Below are positions 1 through 10,496 of a stretch of 64,000 nucleotides of DNA, piece by piece; positions within the stretch are counted from its first letter, which is position 1, and each line of letters begins with the position of its first letter. Made by a program: the position numbers and the translations under genes. Under the pieces are notes generated by a model that saw only the letters and a program-made list of their open reading frames with translations, did not search any database and was not told where the DNA came from. Source of the stretch: Cupriavidus pinatubonensis (GTDB lineage Bacteria > Pseudomonadota > Gammaproteobacteria > Burkholderiales > Burkholderiaceae); the NCBI RefSeq assembly GCF_019602855.1, contig NZ_CP080767.1:2542001-2606000 (forward strand). The letters run 5' to 3'.

Positions 1-332
1 GCGGCGAGGCCAACACCACCAACAACCGCATGGAGATGACCGCGGTCATCGAGGCGCTGCGCGCGCTCAAGCGGCCCTGCACCGTGCAGGTGTACACCGA
101 CTCGCAGTACGTGCAGAAAGGCATCAGCGAATGGCTGCCGGGCTGGAAGGCGCGCGGCTGGAAGACGGCCGACAAAAAGCCCGTGAAGAACGCGGACCTG
201 TGGCAGGAACTCGATACGCTCGTACAGCCGCACAAGATCACCTGGCACTGGGTGCGCGGACATAATGGCCACCCTGGCAACGAGCGCGCCGATGCGCTTG
301 CCAACCGCGGCGTTGCATCGCTCGCCTCCTGA
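1..332 (+). CDS. rnhA: Ribonuclease HI, C-terminal part (5' end outside window)
   Basis: This is the C-terminal ~110 residues of RNase HI, which cuts the RNA strand of RNA-DNA hybrids in the cytoplasm, for example during primer and R-loop removal. The reading frame is open from base 3 with no start, so the gene begins upstream of the window. Visible family motifs are NNRMEM, the catalytic-Asp segment YTDSQYV, and RGHNGHPGNERAD, which supplies the flexible-loop His and the last catalytic Asp. The gene stops 22 to 31 bases before dnaQ; an rnhA-dnaQ pair is common in proteobacteria. Confidence 0.95.
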   Translation, partial: GEANTTNNRMEMTAVIEALRALKRPCTVQVYTDSQYVQKGISEWLPGWKARGWKTADKKPVKNADLWQELDTLVQPHKITWHWVRGHNGHPGNERADALANRGVASLAS

Positions 333-363
333 CCTCGCCCTGCCGTCCGCTAGAATGCGCGCC

Positions 364-1077
364 ATGCGACAAATCGTTCTCGACACCGAAACCACTGGCC
401 TCAATGCCGCCACGGGCGACCGCCTGATCGAAATCGGGTGTGTCGAACTGGTCAACCGCCGGCTCACGGGCCGCCACCTGCACTTCTACGTCAACCCCGA
501 GCGCGACATCGACGAAGGCGCCATCGCCGTGCACGGCATCACCGTCGAATTCCTGGCCGACAAGCCAAAGTTCGCCGAGGTCGTCAACGAGGTCCGCGAC
601 TTCGTGCAGGACGCCGAGCTGATCATCCACAACGCGCAGTTCGACCTGGGCTTCCTGGATATGGAGTTCCGGCTGCTCGGCTTGCCGCCGTTCCGCGAAC
701 ACGTCGGCAGCGTGATCGATACCCTGCTCGAAGCGCGCCAGATGTTCCCCGGCAAGCGCAATTCGCTGGATGCGCTGTGCGACCGGCTTGGCGTGAGCAA
801 CGCGCACCGCACGCTGCACGGCGCGTTGCTCGATGCAGAACTGCTGGCAGAGGTCTACCTGGCCATGACGCGCGGCCAGAACTCGCTGGTCATCGACATG
901 CTCGACGGCGCCGAAGCCGCGGACGGTTCCGTCGCGGAATCAGACCTTTCGCACATCGTCCTGCCTGTGCTGTATGCGAGCGAAGCCGAAGTGTCCGAGC
1001 ATCTCGCTGTGCTCAAACAACTGGACAAGGCAAGCGGCGGCAAGACGGTATGGCAGGACACCCCCGCAGTGCAATAG
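364..1077 (+). CDS. dnaQ: DNA polymerase III epsilon subunit, 3'-5' proofreading exonuclease
   Basis: Epsilon is the proofreading exonuclease of the replicative polymerase. All three Exo motifs of the DEDDh class are visible: VLDTETTGLN near residue 5, IIHNAQFDLGFLD near residue 85, and HRTLHGALLDAEL near residue 147, which holds the catalytic His and the last Asp. A C-terminal tail after residue ~180 would bind the alpha subunit. The ATG at 364 (MRQIVLDTE) is chosen because it places Exo I at the usual distance from the N-terminus. An in-frame ATG at 355 is equally possible; a longer opening back to 265 would overlap rnhA and is unlikely. Confidence 0.95.
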   Translation: MRQIVLDTETTGLNAATGDRLIEIGCVELVNRRLTGRHLHFYVNPERDIDEGAIAVHGITVEFLADKPKFAEVVNEVRDFVQDAELIIHNAQFDLGFLDMEFRLLGLPPFREHVGSVIDTLLEARQMFPGKRNSLDALCDRLGVSNAHRTLHGALLDAELLAEVYLAMTRGQNSLVIDMLDGAEAADGSVAESDLSHIVLPVLYASEAEVSEHLAVLKQLDKASGGKTVWQDTPAVQ

Positions 1078-1119
1078 CGCCCGGCACCCATCTTCTGAAA
1101 AAAAATCTGAGAAAAGGGC

Positions 1120-1148
1120 TTTACAAGATACAGGAAGGTCTGCATAAT
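1120..1148 (+). promoter_or_regulatory. Sigma-70-type promoter of tRNA-Val
   Basis: A -35 hexamer TTTACA (1120-1125) and a -10 hexamer CATAAT (1143-1148) are separated by exactly 17 bases, and the tRNA begins 50 bases downstream. The match is good but rests on sequence only. Confidence 0.6.
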
Positions 1149-1197
1149 CTCGTTTCTCAGCTGCACGACAGTGTCAACGCGAAAGCGAAGCAGCCTG

Positions 1198-1272
1198 GGG
1201 TGGTTAGCTCAGCGGTAGAGCACTGCCTTCACACGGCAGGGGTCACAGGTTCAATCCCTGTACCACCCACCA
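1198..1272 (+). tRNA. tRNA-Val (anticodon CAC)
   Basis: A full cloverleaf is visible. The acceptor strand GGGTGGT (1198-1204) pairs with ACCACCC (1262-1268). The anticodon stem CTGCC/GGCAG encloses a loop with anticodon CAC, which reads GTG (Val). The T loop is GTTCAATCC-like, and the CCA end is encoded (1270-1272). Confidence 0.95.
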
Positions 1273-1278
1273 GATTCC

Positions 1279-1307
1279 AAAAAAGCCAGCTTTGTGCTGG
1301 CTTTTTT
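1279..1307 (+). terminator. Rho-independent terminator after tRNA-Val
   Basis: Seven bases after the tRNA, an AAAAAAGCCAGC stem pairs perfectly with GCTGGCTTTTTT around a five-base loop, leaving a T run. It is A/T symmetric and could act on both strands. Confidence 0.85.
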
Positions 1308-1422
1308 CATTTCCGCCTCCCTGCTGCAAAGCCCCGGTTTCAACTAAGCGGCATCGTCTCATTCCGGTTCCAATCCCGCGTCGATACGGTAGTCCGCTTC
1401 ACAACCGAGCAGGAGCGGGCTC

Positions 1423-2079
1423 ATGCCGCAACCCTCCCTTCCAACACGTTGGCAACCAGCCGCCACACAGCCAGCATTCGCGTGGACCGGCCGCTACCCA
1501 ATATCACCTGGCTGGTTCGAAATCCGCCCCGTGCGCATTCCTCGCGACGCCAGGCCAGTCTACGACGAGGACTTTGACTGCATCACGGGCTACCACCGCT
1601 GCTTCGGGCGAACCGCGCTCACGTATGACCTGCTGGGTGGTTTCGTGGCGATCGATGAAGTAGGCGAAGCCGGGTTGCTGCAAGCCGCGGCGCCCTACCT
1701 CGCCATCGGCGCACTGTGGCAGCCCGGTGCCACTGGCATGACGCGCGCCGGCTTCCATGCCGAAGGCGCCGCGCTGGGCGCGCGTACAGGCGCCAGCCTT
1801 CGGCAACGGGTCATTGAACTATCGCGGCTGCCGCTGCATTTCTCTTTGGCAGCCCTGGCCGACATGCAGCAGGCTGAGCGCTTCGTGCCCTTGCATATCC
1901 TTCGGCTCGCGATGCGATGCGGCTGCTGCGAGCCGTCGACCGATGACGACGATACCGCCGCCGTACGATACACCGCCGGCATCACGCGTAAACAGATGCC
2001 GGCGTTGCTGGAGCTGGCCGTGCGGGTCGCCGACCGCGCCATCCTGCGCATCCGCCAATGGCCGCTCGGCGCTGCGTAG
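1423..2079 (+). CDS. Hypothetical protein, unidentified
   Basis: This 218-residue protein is not recognised. It is preferred over overlapping antisense frames because AGGAGC (1411-1416) sits at a good distance from the ATG and because the central composition looks natural. The N-terminal ~40 residues are rich in Pro and Arg. The middle (about 50-140) is hydrophobic and Ala-rich without a clear membrane helix. A CGCC motif lies near residue 166, followed by an acidic DDDD stretch. No signal peptide or catalytic motif is evident. It stands alone between the tRNA-Val terminator and the diguanylate cyclase gene. Confidence 0.5.
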   Translation: MPQPSLPTRWQPAATQPAFAWTGRYPISPGWFEIRPVRIPRDARPVYDEDFDCITGYHRCFGRTALTYDLLGGFVAIDEVGEAGLLQAAAPYLAIGALWQPGATGMTRAGFHAEGAALGARTGASLRQRVIELSRLPLHFSLAALADMQQAERFVPLHILRLAMRCGCCEPSTDDDDTAAVRYTAGITRKQMPALLELAVRVADRAILRIRQWPLGAA

Positions 2080-2285
2080 CGCGCCCGACCGTCGCATCGT
2101 TGCCACCGATTGCATAGACGGAGTGCCGCATGCCCCACAATGCCGAACCATAAAGTTCCATGTGCGTGGCGACAAGTAGGACATCTGCTACCCTGAACGC
2201 CTGGTTCCGTACGAATAGGGCGGGGTCGTCATTCCACATGCCCCTGGGACCGGAAAACGGGTCAGTGCGCAGAAGAAAAGTAACC

Positions 2286-4259
2286 ATGCGTCACTCAATA
2301 AAGCTGCGGATGGCGGTGGCAACCGCCATGGTGGTTACGTTGATCATCGTGCTGCGGGCGCTCTACTCGCAGTACTACGCGTACCACACGCTGAAGGAGC
2401 TGCTGCAGAACCATCAGGACTCGCAAGTCCGGATGGTGGCCGAACAGCTCGATGGAAAGTTCGAGATTCGGGCGTCCATGCTGCGCCATATGGCCCAGCA
2501 GTTTGCGCCCATGCTTGGCAGTCGCCCTGCCGAACTCCGACGCATGGCGGCACAAATGCCGGATTTGCCGGACACCTTCAACGCCGTCTTCATGGCCGCT
2601 CCATCAGGCGAAATGATCTTCAGCACGGCCGTGCCGGAAGGCGTGCGTATGAGCCTCAGCGACCGCGACTATTTCCGGGCGATTGTGCGCGGCGCGCCGT
2701 TTGCCGTATCCGACCTGCTGCAGGGCAAGCTCACCAGGTCGCCCGGGGTGGTATTGGCAGTTCCGCTGCGCGGCCCCGGCGGCGAACTGCGTGCTGTGCT
2801 CGGCGGCGTGATCAACCTTTCTCTGGACAATTTCCTGCGCGAACTGGCGCGCAGTCCGGTCGGCGTCACGGGTAGCTACTGCCTGGTTTCCGCCGGCCCC
2901 CGACCGCGCTACGCCATGCACCGGGATCCGGCCAAGCTGCTGACGCCCGCCCGCGCCATCGGCGAGACGTGTGGCGCGGACCAGCCCGAGTCGTTCTGGG
3001 AGCCGATCCGTCCGCGCCGGCCGATCGTGGGTCGTTACCTGCTGGAATCGAATGGCTGGGAGTTGGTCGCAGTCCTGCCTGCCAACGAGGCCTATGCGCC
3101 GCTGATCGAAGCCAGGCGCCGAATGTTCGCCATTGTCGGCCTCTCGCTATTGGTTGCCGGCGCGCTGATGTGGCTGGCGATGTGGCGCTTGCTGGCGCCG
3201 CTGCACCGGCTGCATCGCGCCGTGCGAGGCATCACTGCCAACCCGGCCGCCATCAAGGAACTGCCAGTCGGCCGCGAGGACGAAATCGGCGAACTCGCTT
3301 CCACGTTCGCCGAAGTCATGCACCAGCTTTCCGAGCGCGAAGCCGCGCTGAAAGCCGCCAAGGACCACGCCGCCGAGAGCGAGAAGCGCATCGAGGCGAT
3401 CGCCAACCATGTACCCGACTTTGTCTCGTTCATCGACATGAATGAGCGCTTCGTCTTCGTCAACCAGGCCTACGCACGCCATTTCGGCTTGCCGGCACAG
3501 CAGATCATCGGCCTGACGTTGCGCGAGCTATGGGGCACGCAGGCCTATCTGGCCTCGCGGCCCTACCTGGAGCAGGCGCTGGCGGGCAAGGTCGTCAGGT
3601 TTACGCGCGAGAGCCCGGACGGCTCCGAATGCATGCAGTTCACCTGCCAGCCAGCCTGGAACGACACGCATGACGCGATCCATGGCATGCACCTGTTCGC
3701 ACGCAATGTCACGAGCGAGCGCCAGAAGCTGCGCAGCCTGGAAGCGCAGACCGTGTCGGACCACCTGACCGGACTGCTGAACCGCAAGGGCTTCGACCGA
3801 CGCTTTGCCGAAGCACTGGCGCGCGCCGATGACAGCGGCCAGGCGGCAGCACTATTGCTGGTCGACCTGGACGACTTCAAGGCCGTCAATGACGGCTACG
3901 GGCATTCGATCGGCGATCGCCTGCTGGTCGCTTTCGCGCAGCGCCTGACCCGCAGCGTGCGCAAGAACGATGCCGTGGCGCGCATCGGGGGCGACGAGTT
4001 TGCGGTGATCCTCGAAAACGTGGGCGATGTCCGCGCGGTCGAGCGTATCGCCAGCACCATCGTGCAAACTGCGCTGGCACCGGTGATCATCGACGGCCAT
4101 GAACATGCGGCCACGGTCAGCGTCGGCTCGGCGATCCACCGCCCCGGACAGGGCATGTCCGTGAGCGAGCTGTTCATGCGGGCCGACATGGCGCTGTATG
4201 AAGCCAAGCGCCATGGCAAGGCCCGCTACGCGGCGCCGCTGGAAGATTCGACGGCCTGA
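2286..4259 (+). CDS. Membrane diguanylate cyclase with periplasmic sensor, HAMP, PAS and GGDEF
   Basis: A 657-residue membrane enzyme predicted to make cyclic di-GMP from two GTP. Order: TM helix at ~7-28; periplasmic Cache-like sensor at ~40-270; second TM at ~279-303; HAMP at ~303-352; PAS at ~370-485; GGDEF domain from ~500. The active site is intact (RIGGDEFAVIL near 567). An RxxD inhibitory site (RKND) lies five residues upstream, so product inhibition is expected. LVDLDDFKAVNDGYGH is the usual substrate-binding stretch. There is no EAL domain. The start at 2286 gives Met-Arg-His just before TM1; the frame is open back to 2160, but that leader is unlike a protein. The gene ends convergent to glpV. 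Confidence 0.9.
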   Translation: MRHSIKLRMAVATAMVVTLIIVLRALYSQYYAYHTLKELLQNHQDSQVRMVAEQLDGKFEIRASMLRHMAQQFAPMLGSRPAELRRMAAQMPDLPDTFNAVFMAAPSGEMIFSTAVPEGVRMSLSDRDYFRAIVRGAPFAVSDLLQGKLTRSPGVVLAVPLRGPGGELRAVLGGVINLSLDNFLRELARSPVGVTGSYCLVSAGPRPRYAMHRDPAKLLTPARAIGETCGADQPESFWEPIRPRRPIVGRYLLESNGWELVAVLPANEAYAPLIEARRRMFAIVGLSLLVAGALMWLAMWRLLAPLHRLHRAVRGITANPAAIKELPVGREDEIGELASTFAEVMHQLSEREAALKAAKDHAAESEKRIEAIANHVPDFVSFIDMNERFVFVNQAYARHFGLPAQQIIGLTLRELWGTQAYLASRPYLEQALAGKVVRFTRESPDGSECMQFTCQPAWNDTHDAIHGMHLFARNVTSERQKLRSLEAQTVSDHLTGLLNRKGFDRRFAEALARADDSGQAAALLLVDLDDFKAVNDGYGHSIGDRLLVAFAQRLTRSVRKNDAVARIGGDEFAVILENVGDVRAVERIASTIVQTALAPVIIDGHEHAATVSVGSAIHRPGQGMSVSELFMRADMALYEAKRHGKARYAAPLEDSTA

Positions 4260-4308
4260 TCCACTGCGACACCGGAGCCTGCCCATCCGGACAGGCCCGC
4301 TTCCCGCC

Positions 4309-6048
4309 TCAACGCACGCGCCCCTCCTTCCAGGCCTGCAGCAGCTTGTCGTAGGCGATGGTCTCGCCCTTCGGCTTCTCGTTGTCGAGCTTCTTCCACG
4401 GTGCGTGGTCACTCGACAGCCACTTCGACGGATCGCTCTTCGCATTAAGCTTCGGCGCGCAGTTCGTCATGCCCGCACGCTGCAACCGTGCCATGACCTG
4501 ATCCATCTCCTCGGCCAGGTTGTCCATGGCGGCCTGCGGCGTCTTTTCGCCGGTCACGGCGGTGGCCACATTCTTCCACCAAAGCTGCGCGAGCTTCGGA
4601 TAGTCGGGCACGTTGGTACCGGTCGGCGTCCACGCCACACGTGCCGGGCTGCGATAGAACTCGATCAGCCCGCCATACTTGGCCGCGTTCTTGGTCAGGT
4701 ACTCGTGGTGGATATCGCTGTCGCGGATGAACGTCAGCCCAACCAGCGACTTCTTCAGCGACACCGTCTTCGCCGTCACGAACTGCGCGTAGAGCCATGC
4801 AGCCGCTAGCCGGTTCGGATCGGTGTTCTTGAAGAACGTCCACGAACCCACGTCCTGGTAGCCGTTCTGCATGCCCTGCTTCCAGTACGGGCCATACGGC
4901 GACGGCGCCATGCGCCACTTGGGCGAACCGTCGGCGTTCACCACCGGCAGGCCCTTCTTGGTCATGTCGGCGGTGAAGGCCGTGTACCAGAAGATCTGCT
5001 GTGCGACCTGGCCCTGTGCCGGCACCGGGCCAGCTTCCGAGAAGGTCATGCCCATGGCCTGCGACGGCGCGAACTTCTTCATCCAGTCGATGTACTTGGT
5101 GAGGGCGTAGACCGCTGCAGGGCTGTTGGTGGCGCCGCCGCGCGACACCGACGCACCCACCGGCGTGCACTTGTCCTCCGCCACGCGGATGCCCCATTCG
5201 TCGATCGGGATGCCGTTCGGCAGGCCCTTGTCGGCTGTGCCCGCCATCGACAGCCAGGCATCCGTGAAGCGCCAGCCGAGCGATGGGTCCTTCTTGCCGT
5301 AGTCCATGTGGCCGTACACCTTCTTGCCGTCGATTTCCTTCACGTCGTTCGTGAAGAAGTTGGCAATGTCCTCATAAGCGGACCAGTTGGTCGGCACGCC
5401 GAGGTCATAGCCATACTTGGCCTTGAACTTGTCCTGCAGGTCCTTGCGGGCGAACCAGTCGGCGCGGAACCAGTACAGGTTGGCGAATTGCTGGTCGGGC
5501 AACTGGTACAGTTTGCCGTCGGGCGCGGTGGTGAACTTCGTGCCGATGAAATCCTTTACGTCGAGTCCGGGGTTGGTCCACTCCTTGCCCGCGCCGGCCA
5601 TGTAGTCCGACAGCGGCAGGATGGCGCCGTAGCGGTAATGGGTGCCGATCAGGTCGGAGTCCGAAATCCAGCCGTCATAGATCGACTTTCCCGACTGCAT
5701 CGACGTCTGCAGTTTTTCCACGACATCGCCTTCCTGGATGATGTCGTGGTTCACCTTGATGCCAGTAATCTCCTCGAACGCCTTGGCGAGCGTCTTGGAT
5801 TCGTATTCATGCGTAGTGATGGTTTCCGACACCACGCTGATCTGCGTAACGCCCTTGGCTTTGAGCTTGGCGGCCGCGTCGATGAACCACTTCATCTCGG
5901 CCTGCTGCTTGTCCTTCGAGAGCGACGAGGGCTGGAACTCGTTGTCGATCCACTTCTTCGCTTCGGCCTCGCCAGCCAAGGCGTGGCCGCATGCCAGCGC
6001 GGCCGCGCAGGCAAGGACTGTCATTCCCGACTTCACGTGCACGTTCAT
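4309..6048 (-). CDS. glpV: Glycerol ABC transporter, periplasmic substrate-binding protein
   Basis: A 579-residue solute-binding protein with an N-terminal signal peptide (cleavage near residue 25, after ...GHALA). It is long for a family 1 extracellular binding protein, as in the GlpV branch. It is the last gene of a six-gene importer unit (two ATPases, two permeases, one small membrane protein, one binding protein) beside glpR, glpK and glpD. That context is the reason for assigning glycerol rather than a sugar. The 105-base gap before it contains a stem-loop, which may let the binding protein be made in excess. Substrate is inferred from context and family. Confidence 0.85.
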   Translation of the reverse strand: MNVHVKSGMTVLACAAALACGHALAGEAEAKKWIDNEFQPSSLSKDKQQAEMKWFIDAAAKLKAKGVTQISVVSETITTHEYESKTLAKAFEEITGIKVNHDIIQEGDVVEKLQTSMQSGKSIYDGWISDSDLIGTHYRYGAILPLSDYMAGAGKEWTNPGLDVKDFIGTKFTTAPDGKLYQLPDQQFANLYWFRADWFARKDLQDKFKAKYGYDLGVPTNWSAYEDIANFFTNDVKEIDGKKVYGHMDYGKKDPSLGWRFTDAWLSMAGTADKGLPNGIPIDEWGIRVAEDKCTPVGASVSRGGATNSPAAVYALTKYIDWMKKFAPSQAMGMTFSEAGPVPAQGQVAQQIFWYTAFTADMTKKGLPVVNADGSPKWRMAPSPYGPYWKQGMQNGYQDVGSWTFFKNTDPNRLAAAWLYAQFVTAKTVSLKKSLVGLTFIRDSDIHHEYLTKNAAKYGGLIEFYRSPARVAWTPTGTNVPDYPKLAQLWWKNVATAVTGEKTPQAAMDNLAEEMDQVMARLQRAGMTNCAPKLNAKSDPSKWLSSDHAPWKKLDNEKPKGETIAYDKLLQAWKEGRVR

Positions 6049-6067
6049 CAGTGTCTCCTCAAGAGCC

Positions 6068-6107
6068 CCCTCCCCGTTTGCTGTCCGGGCGCGGCCCCGG
6101 GGAAGGG
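6068..6107 (-). other. GC-rich stem-loop between glpU and glpV
   Basis: In plus orientation CCCTCCCCG (6068-6076) can pair with CGGGGAAGGG (6098-6107) with one bulged base. It sits in the spacer just upstream of glpV. In binding-protein-dependent operons such elements often stabilise or separate the binding-protein mRNA. Its role here is inferred. Confidence 0.35.
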
Positions 6108-6153
6108 ATAAGCCGCATGTCCCATGACTTCGGTCGCGTGTCGTGCCGCGCTT

Positions 6154-6462
6154 TCAGCCCTTGCGCATGATCAGCAGCAACACCAGCATAGACAGGCCGA
6201 AGCTGATCCAGATAGACGGCTCCTCGGGCAGCGACAACCAATGCGTGATCTTTTCACCCAGCCCCACCCACGCGAGGTTGATCCACGCCGCGCACATCAG
6301 GCCGATGAACAGCCGGTCGCCGCGCGTGGTGGCAATCGGCAGGAAGCCCTTGCGCATCACGGCCGGCGAGCGGACTTCCCAGACCGTCATGCCGAGCAGC
6401 ATGACGACGATGCAGGCGAAGAACACGGCCACGGGCGTGGTCCAGACCATCCAGCTCAGCAT
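6154..6462 (-). CDS. glpU: Small DUF2160-type membrane protein of the glycerol ABC transporter
   Basis: A 102-residue protein with three hydrophobic segments, at about residues 3-27, 48-70 and 82-99. The last ends in Met-Arg-Lys-Gly at the C-terminus. It matches the DUF2160 small membrane protein found between the permease and binding-protein genes of GlpSTPQUV systems. Its exact job is unknown; an accessory role in the importer complex is inferred from its fixed place in the operon, 28 bases downstream of glpQ. Confidence 0.8.
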   Translation of the reverse strand: MLSWMVWTTPVAVFFACIVVMLLGMTVWEVRSPAVMRKGFLPIATTRGDRLFIGLMCAAWINLAWVGLGEKITHWLSLPEEPSIWISFGLSMLVLLLIMRKG

Positions 6463-6490
6463 GGCGATCTCCTTTCCGTCGGCAACTGCA

Positions 6491-7304
6491 CTACACGCGG
6501 CCCATCGCGAAGCCCTTCGCGATGTAGTGGCGCACGAACCAGATCACGATGCCACCGGGCACGATCGTAAGCACGCCGGCAGCGGCCAGCACGCCCCAGT
6601 CCATGCCCGACGCCGAAACCGTGCGCGTCATAGTCGCCACGATCGGCTTGGCGTTGACCGACGTCAGCGTGCGCGCGAGCAGCAGTTCGACCCAGCTGAA
6701 CATGAAGCAGAAGAACGCCGCCACCCCGACACCAGCCTTGATCAGCGGCAGGAAGATCGTGAGGAAGAAACGTGGAAAGGGATACCCGTCGACATAGGCG
6801 GTTTCATCGATCTCACGCGGTACGCCCGACATGAAACCTTCGAGAATCCACACCGCAAGCGGCACGTTGAACACCAGGTGCGCAAGTGCCACGCCCAGGT
6901 GTGAATCCATCAGCCCGATGGTGCTGTAGAGCTGGAAGAACGGCAGCAGGAACACCGCCGGCGGCGTCATGCGGTTGGTCAGCAGCCAGAAGAACACATG
7001 CTTGTCGCCGATGAACTGGTAGCGCGAGAACGCGTAAGCCGCAGGCAGCGCCACGGTAATCGAGATCACCGTGTTCATTGCCACATAGATCAGCGAGTTG
7101 ATGTAGCCCGAGTACCACGACGCATCGGTGAAGATGGTCTGGTAGTGCTCGAGCGTGAACGCCGCCGGCCATAGCGACAGCGTCGACAGGATTTCCTCAT
7201 TGGTCTTGAATGACATGTTCACCATCCAGTAGATCGGCAGGATGGCGAACAGCAGGTAGACCAGCAGGAACGCAGGGCGCCACCATGTGGCGCGATCGCT
7301 CGTA

Positions 7305-7312
<8 letters not shown>
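6491..7312 (-). CDS. glpQ: Glycerol ABC transporter permease
   Basis: A 273-residue inner-membrane permease of the MalG type with about six TM helices. The first is at ~13-32 and the last near 240-262. The cytoplasmic EAA loop that docks the ATPase is visible near residue 172 (EIDETAYVDGYPFPRF). The start overlaps the end of glpP by 8 bases, which points to translational coupling. It would form the transmembrane channel with GlpP, energised by GlpS/GlpT. Confidence 0.9.
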
Positions 7313-8185
<873 letters not shown>

Positions 8186-8189
<4 letters not shown>

Positions 8190-9304
8190 GACGGGCTCCC
8201 GGGCACCAGCACTTCGTTCACGTAGTAGCACGTGTGGCGGTTGAAGACGGACAGCCACGCGGTGTCGCCGGGGCGCAGTGCCGCGGCCTCGCCGCCCAGC
8301 CGCGCGCGCAGCGTGCCGGCCTGTCCGCCGGCTTCCTGCAAGGTGCCGGTCACGAGCCAGTAGGTTCCGATATCCTGTGCGCGCTCGACGCGAACGGGCA
8401 CCGCCTGTGCGTCGTCCTGGCCGGCCAGTCGCAAATACTCGGGCCGCACGCCGACGCGGAAGCTGCCCGCCTCGCGCAGCGCGCCCGCTACGGCATCGGG
8501 CAGCGCTGGCAAATAGCGGCGCCCGGCAATTTCCACGGCACCCTCGCGCCAGTCCGCCGACACGAAGTTCATGCCCGGCGAACCGATGAAGTGTCCGACA
8601 AACGTGTGTGCGGGCCGCCCGAACAGCGCGTCGGCCGACCCCACCTGCACGGCCTTGCCGCGCGACATCACGACAACCTGGTCGGCAAAGGTCAGCGCCT
8701 CGGTCTGGTCGTGCGTCACGTATATCAGCGTCAGCCGGAATTCGTGATGGATCTCCTTGAGCTTGCGCCGCAACTGCCATTTCAGCTGCGGATCGATCAC
8801 GGTCAGCGGTTCGTCGAACAGAATCGCCGACACATCATGCCGCACGAGGCCGCGCCCCAGCGAGATCTTCTGCTTGGCGTCGGCCGCCAGTCCGCTCGCA
8901 CGCCGGTCCAGCGATGCCGACAGTTCAAGCATCTCGGCCACCCGCCCTACCCGCTCGCGCACCTGCGCCGCCGGCACGCCGCGGTTGCGCAGCGGAAAGG
9001 CGAGGTTCTCCCCCACGGTCATGGTGTCGTAGATCACCGGGAACTGGAACACCTGCGCGATATTGCGCGCCTGCGGCGACTCGGCGGTGACGTCCCGCCC
9101 GTCGAACAGGATGCGGCCCTGAGACGGCCGCAGCAGCCCCGAAATGCAGTTCAGCAGCGTGGTCTTGCCACAACCCGAGGGGCCCAGCAGCGCATAGGCG
9201 CCGCCGTCCTCGAAGCTGAACCTGAGCGGCAGCAGCGCGTAGTCGTCATCGGAGCGCGGATCGGCCACGTAGGAATGGGCGAGATCAAGGTCGACGCGCG
9301 CCAT
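8186..9304 (-). CDS. glpT: Glycerol ABC transporter ATPase with degenerate signature motif
   Basis: A 372-residue MalK/UgpC-like ATPase. Walker A is GPSGCGKTT (41-49), the Q-loop Gln is at 87, Walker B is ILFDEP (Asp164-Glu165), and the switch His is His198 in YVTHDQ. The C-terminal ~130 residues form a TOBE-like regulatory domain. The ABC signature expected near residue 139 is not LSGGQ but LAADA, so this subunit should not complete the partner's nucleotide site. It starts one base after the glpS stop. Together with GlpS it predicts a heterodimeric engine with one competent site (see findings). Confidence 0.9.
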
Positions 9305-9305
9305 C

Positions 9306-10427
9306 TCAGCCCCCCGTCGCTGCGCCGGCAGGCGGAACAGTGGCCGCCAGGCCGCCGGGCCGGCGCGGCGCGCTCAAGCGCCGGCCGCTGTCATCGAACA
9401 CGTAGAGCTGCGCCGGGTCGAGATGCAGCGTCAGTGGCGCACCGAGCCGGAGATCGAACACGCCCGCGAACTGCGCCACCAGGTTGCCGACCGGTGTATC
9501 GGCATGCACGAAGGTATCGGAACCGGACAGTTCCGCCAGTGCCACGCGGCCAGGCACGGGGACCGATCCCGGCACGCCATCGAGTCGCAGTGCGGCCGCG
9601 CGCACCCCCACAGTAACGGGGCCGGCGTGGCTGCCCGCTCCGGGCACGGGCACCGCGATGTCGTCCGACAATGTGACCCAACCGCCTCGCAGCGAGCCTT
9701 CCATGAGATTCATGGGCGGATCGCTGAACGCGCGCGCGACGCGCAGCGAATCGGGATAGTGGAAGACCTCGGGCGTCGGGCCGTATTGCAGCAATTCGCC
9801 GGCATCGAGCACGGCGGTGTAGCCGCCGAGCAGCAGCGCCTCGGCCGGCTCGGTGGTGGCGTAGACCACAGTGGCATCGCCTTGCGCGAACAGGTGGGTC
9901 AGTTCTTCGCGCAACTCTTCGCGCAGCTTGTAATCGAGGTTGACCAGCGGCTCGTCCAGCAACATCAGCGGCGCGCCCTTGGCTAGCGCGCGGGCCAGCG
10001 CCACGCGCTGCTGCTGGCCGCCCGAGAGTTCTGCCGGGTAGCGGTCCAGCAAGTGGTCGATATGCAGCCTCGCCGCCAGCGACCGCACGCGTGCCGCGAT
10101 GTCATCGCGACTGGCCTGCCGCTGCAGCCGCATCGGAGAAGCGATGTTGTCGAATACGCGCATCGACGGATAGTTGATGAACTGCTGGTACACCATCGAG
10201 ACATTGCGCTCGCGCACCGACACACCAGTCACGTCGGCGCCGTCTACCAGAACGCGGCCGGCGCTGGGGCGGTCCAGTCCGGCCATCACGCGCATGAGGG
10301 AAGTCTTGCCGGCTTGCGTGGCGCCAAGCAGCACTGTCACCGCACCCGCCATGGGCGCCAGCGACATTGGATAAAGGCAGGCTTGCGAGCCCGCTTGCTG
10401 CGCAATGCCCTCAAGACTCAGCTGCAT
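9306..10427 (-). CDS. glpS: Glycerol ABC transporter ATPase, first gene of the importer operon
   Basis: A 373-residue ATPase with Walker A GATQAGKTS (35-43), Q-loop YQQFINYPS, canonical signature ELSGGQQQR (133-141) and Walker B LMLLDEP (Asp158-Glu159). The position of the switch His is Thr192 (VYATTEP), so its own catalytic site looks impaired, while its signature can serve GlpT. A TOBE-like domain fills the C-terminus. The ATG at 10427 is chosen because GGAGA lies just upstream; the frame is open 35 codons further but runs into the operator region. Confidence 0.9.
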   Translation of the reverse strand: MQLSLEGIAQQAGSQACLYPMSLAPMAGAVTVLLGATQAGKTSLMRVMAGLDRPSAGRVLVDGADVTGVSVRERNVSMVYQQFINYPSMRVFDNIASPMRLQRQASRDDIAARVRSLAARLHIDHLLDRYPAELSGGQQQRVALARALAKGAPLMLLDEPLVNLDYKLREELREELTHLFAQGDATVVYATTEPAEALLLGGYTAVLDAGELLQYGPTPEVFHYPDSLRVARAFSDPPMNLMEGSLRGGWVTLSDDIAVPVPGAGSHAGPVTVGVRAAALRLDGVPGSVPVPGRVALAELSGSDTFVHADTPVGNLVAQFAGVFDLRLGAPLTLHLDPAQLYVFDDSGRRLSAPRRPGGLAATVPPAGAATGG

Positions 10428-10496
10428 CCGATCTCCATGTTCGAACTTCCCCTTCCACCAGGAAGCCAGCGCGCTGCGGGCGCCCAATGTGTGGCT

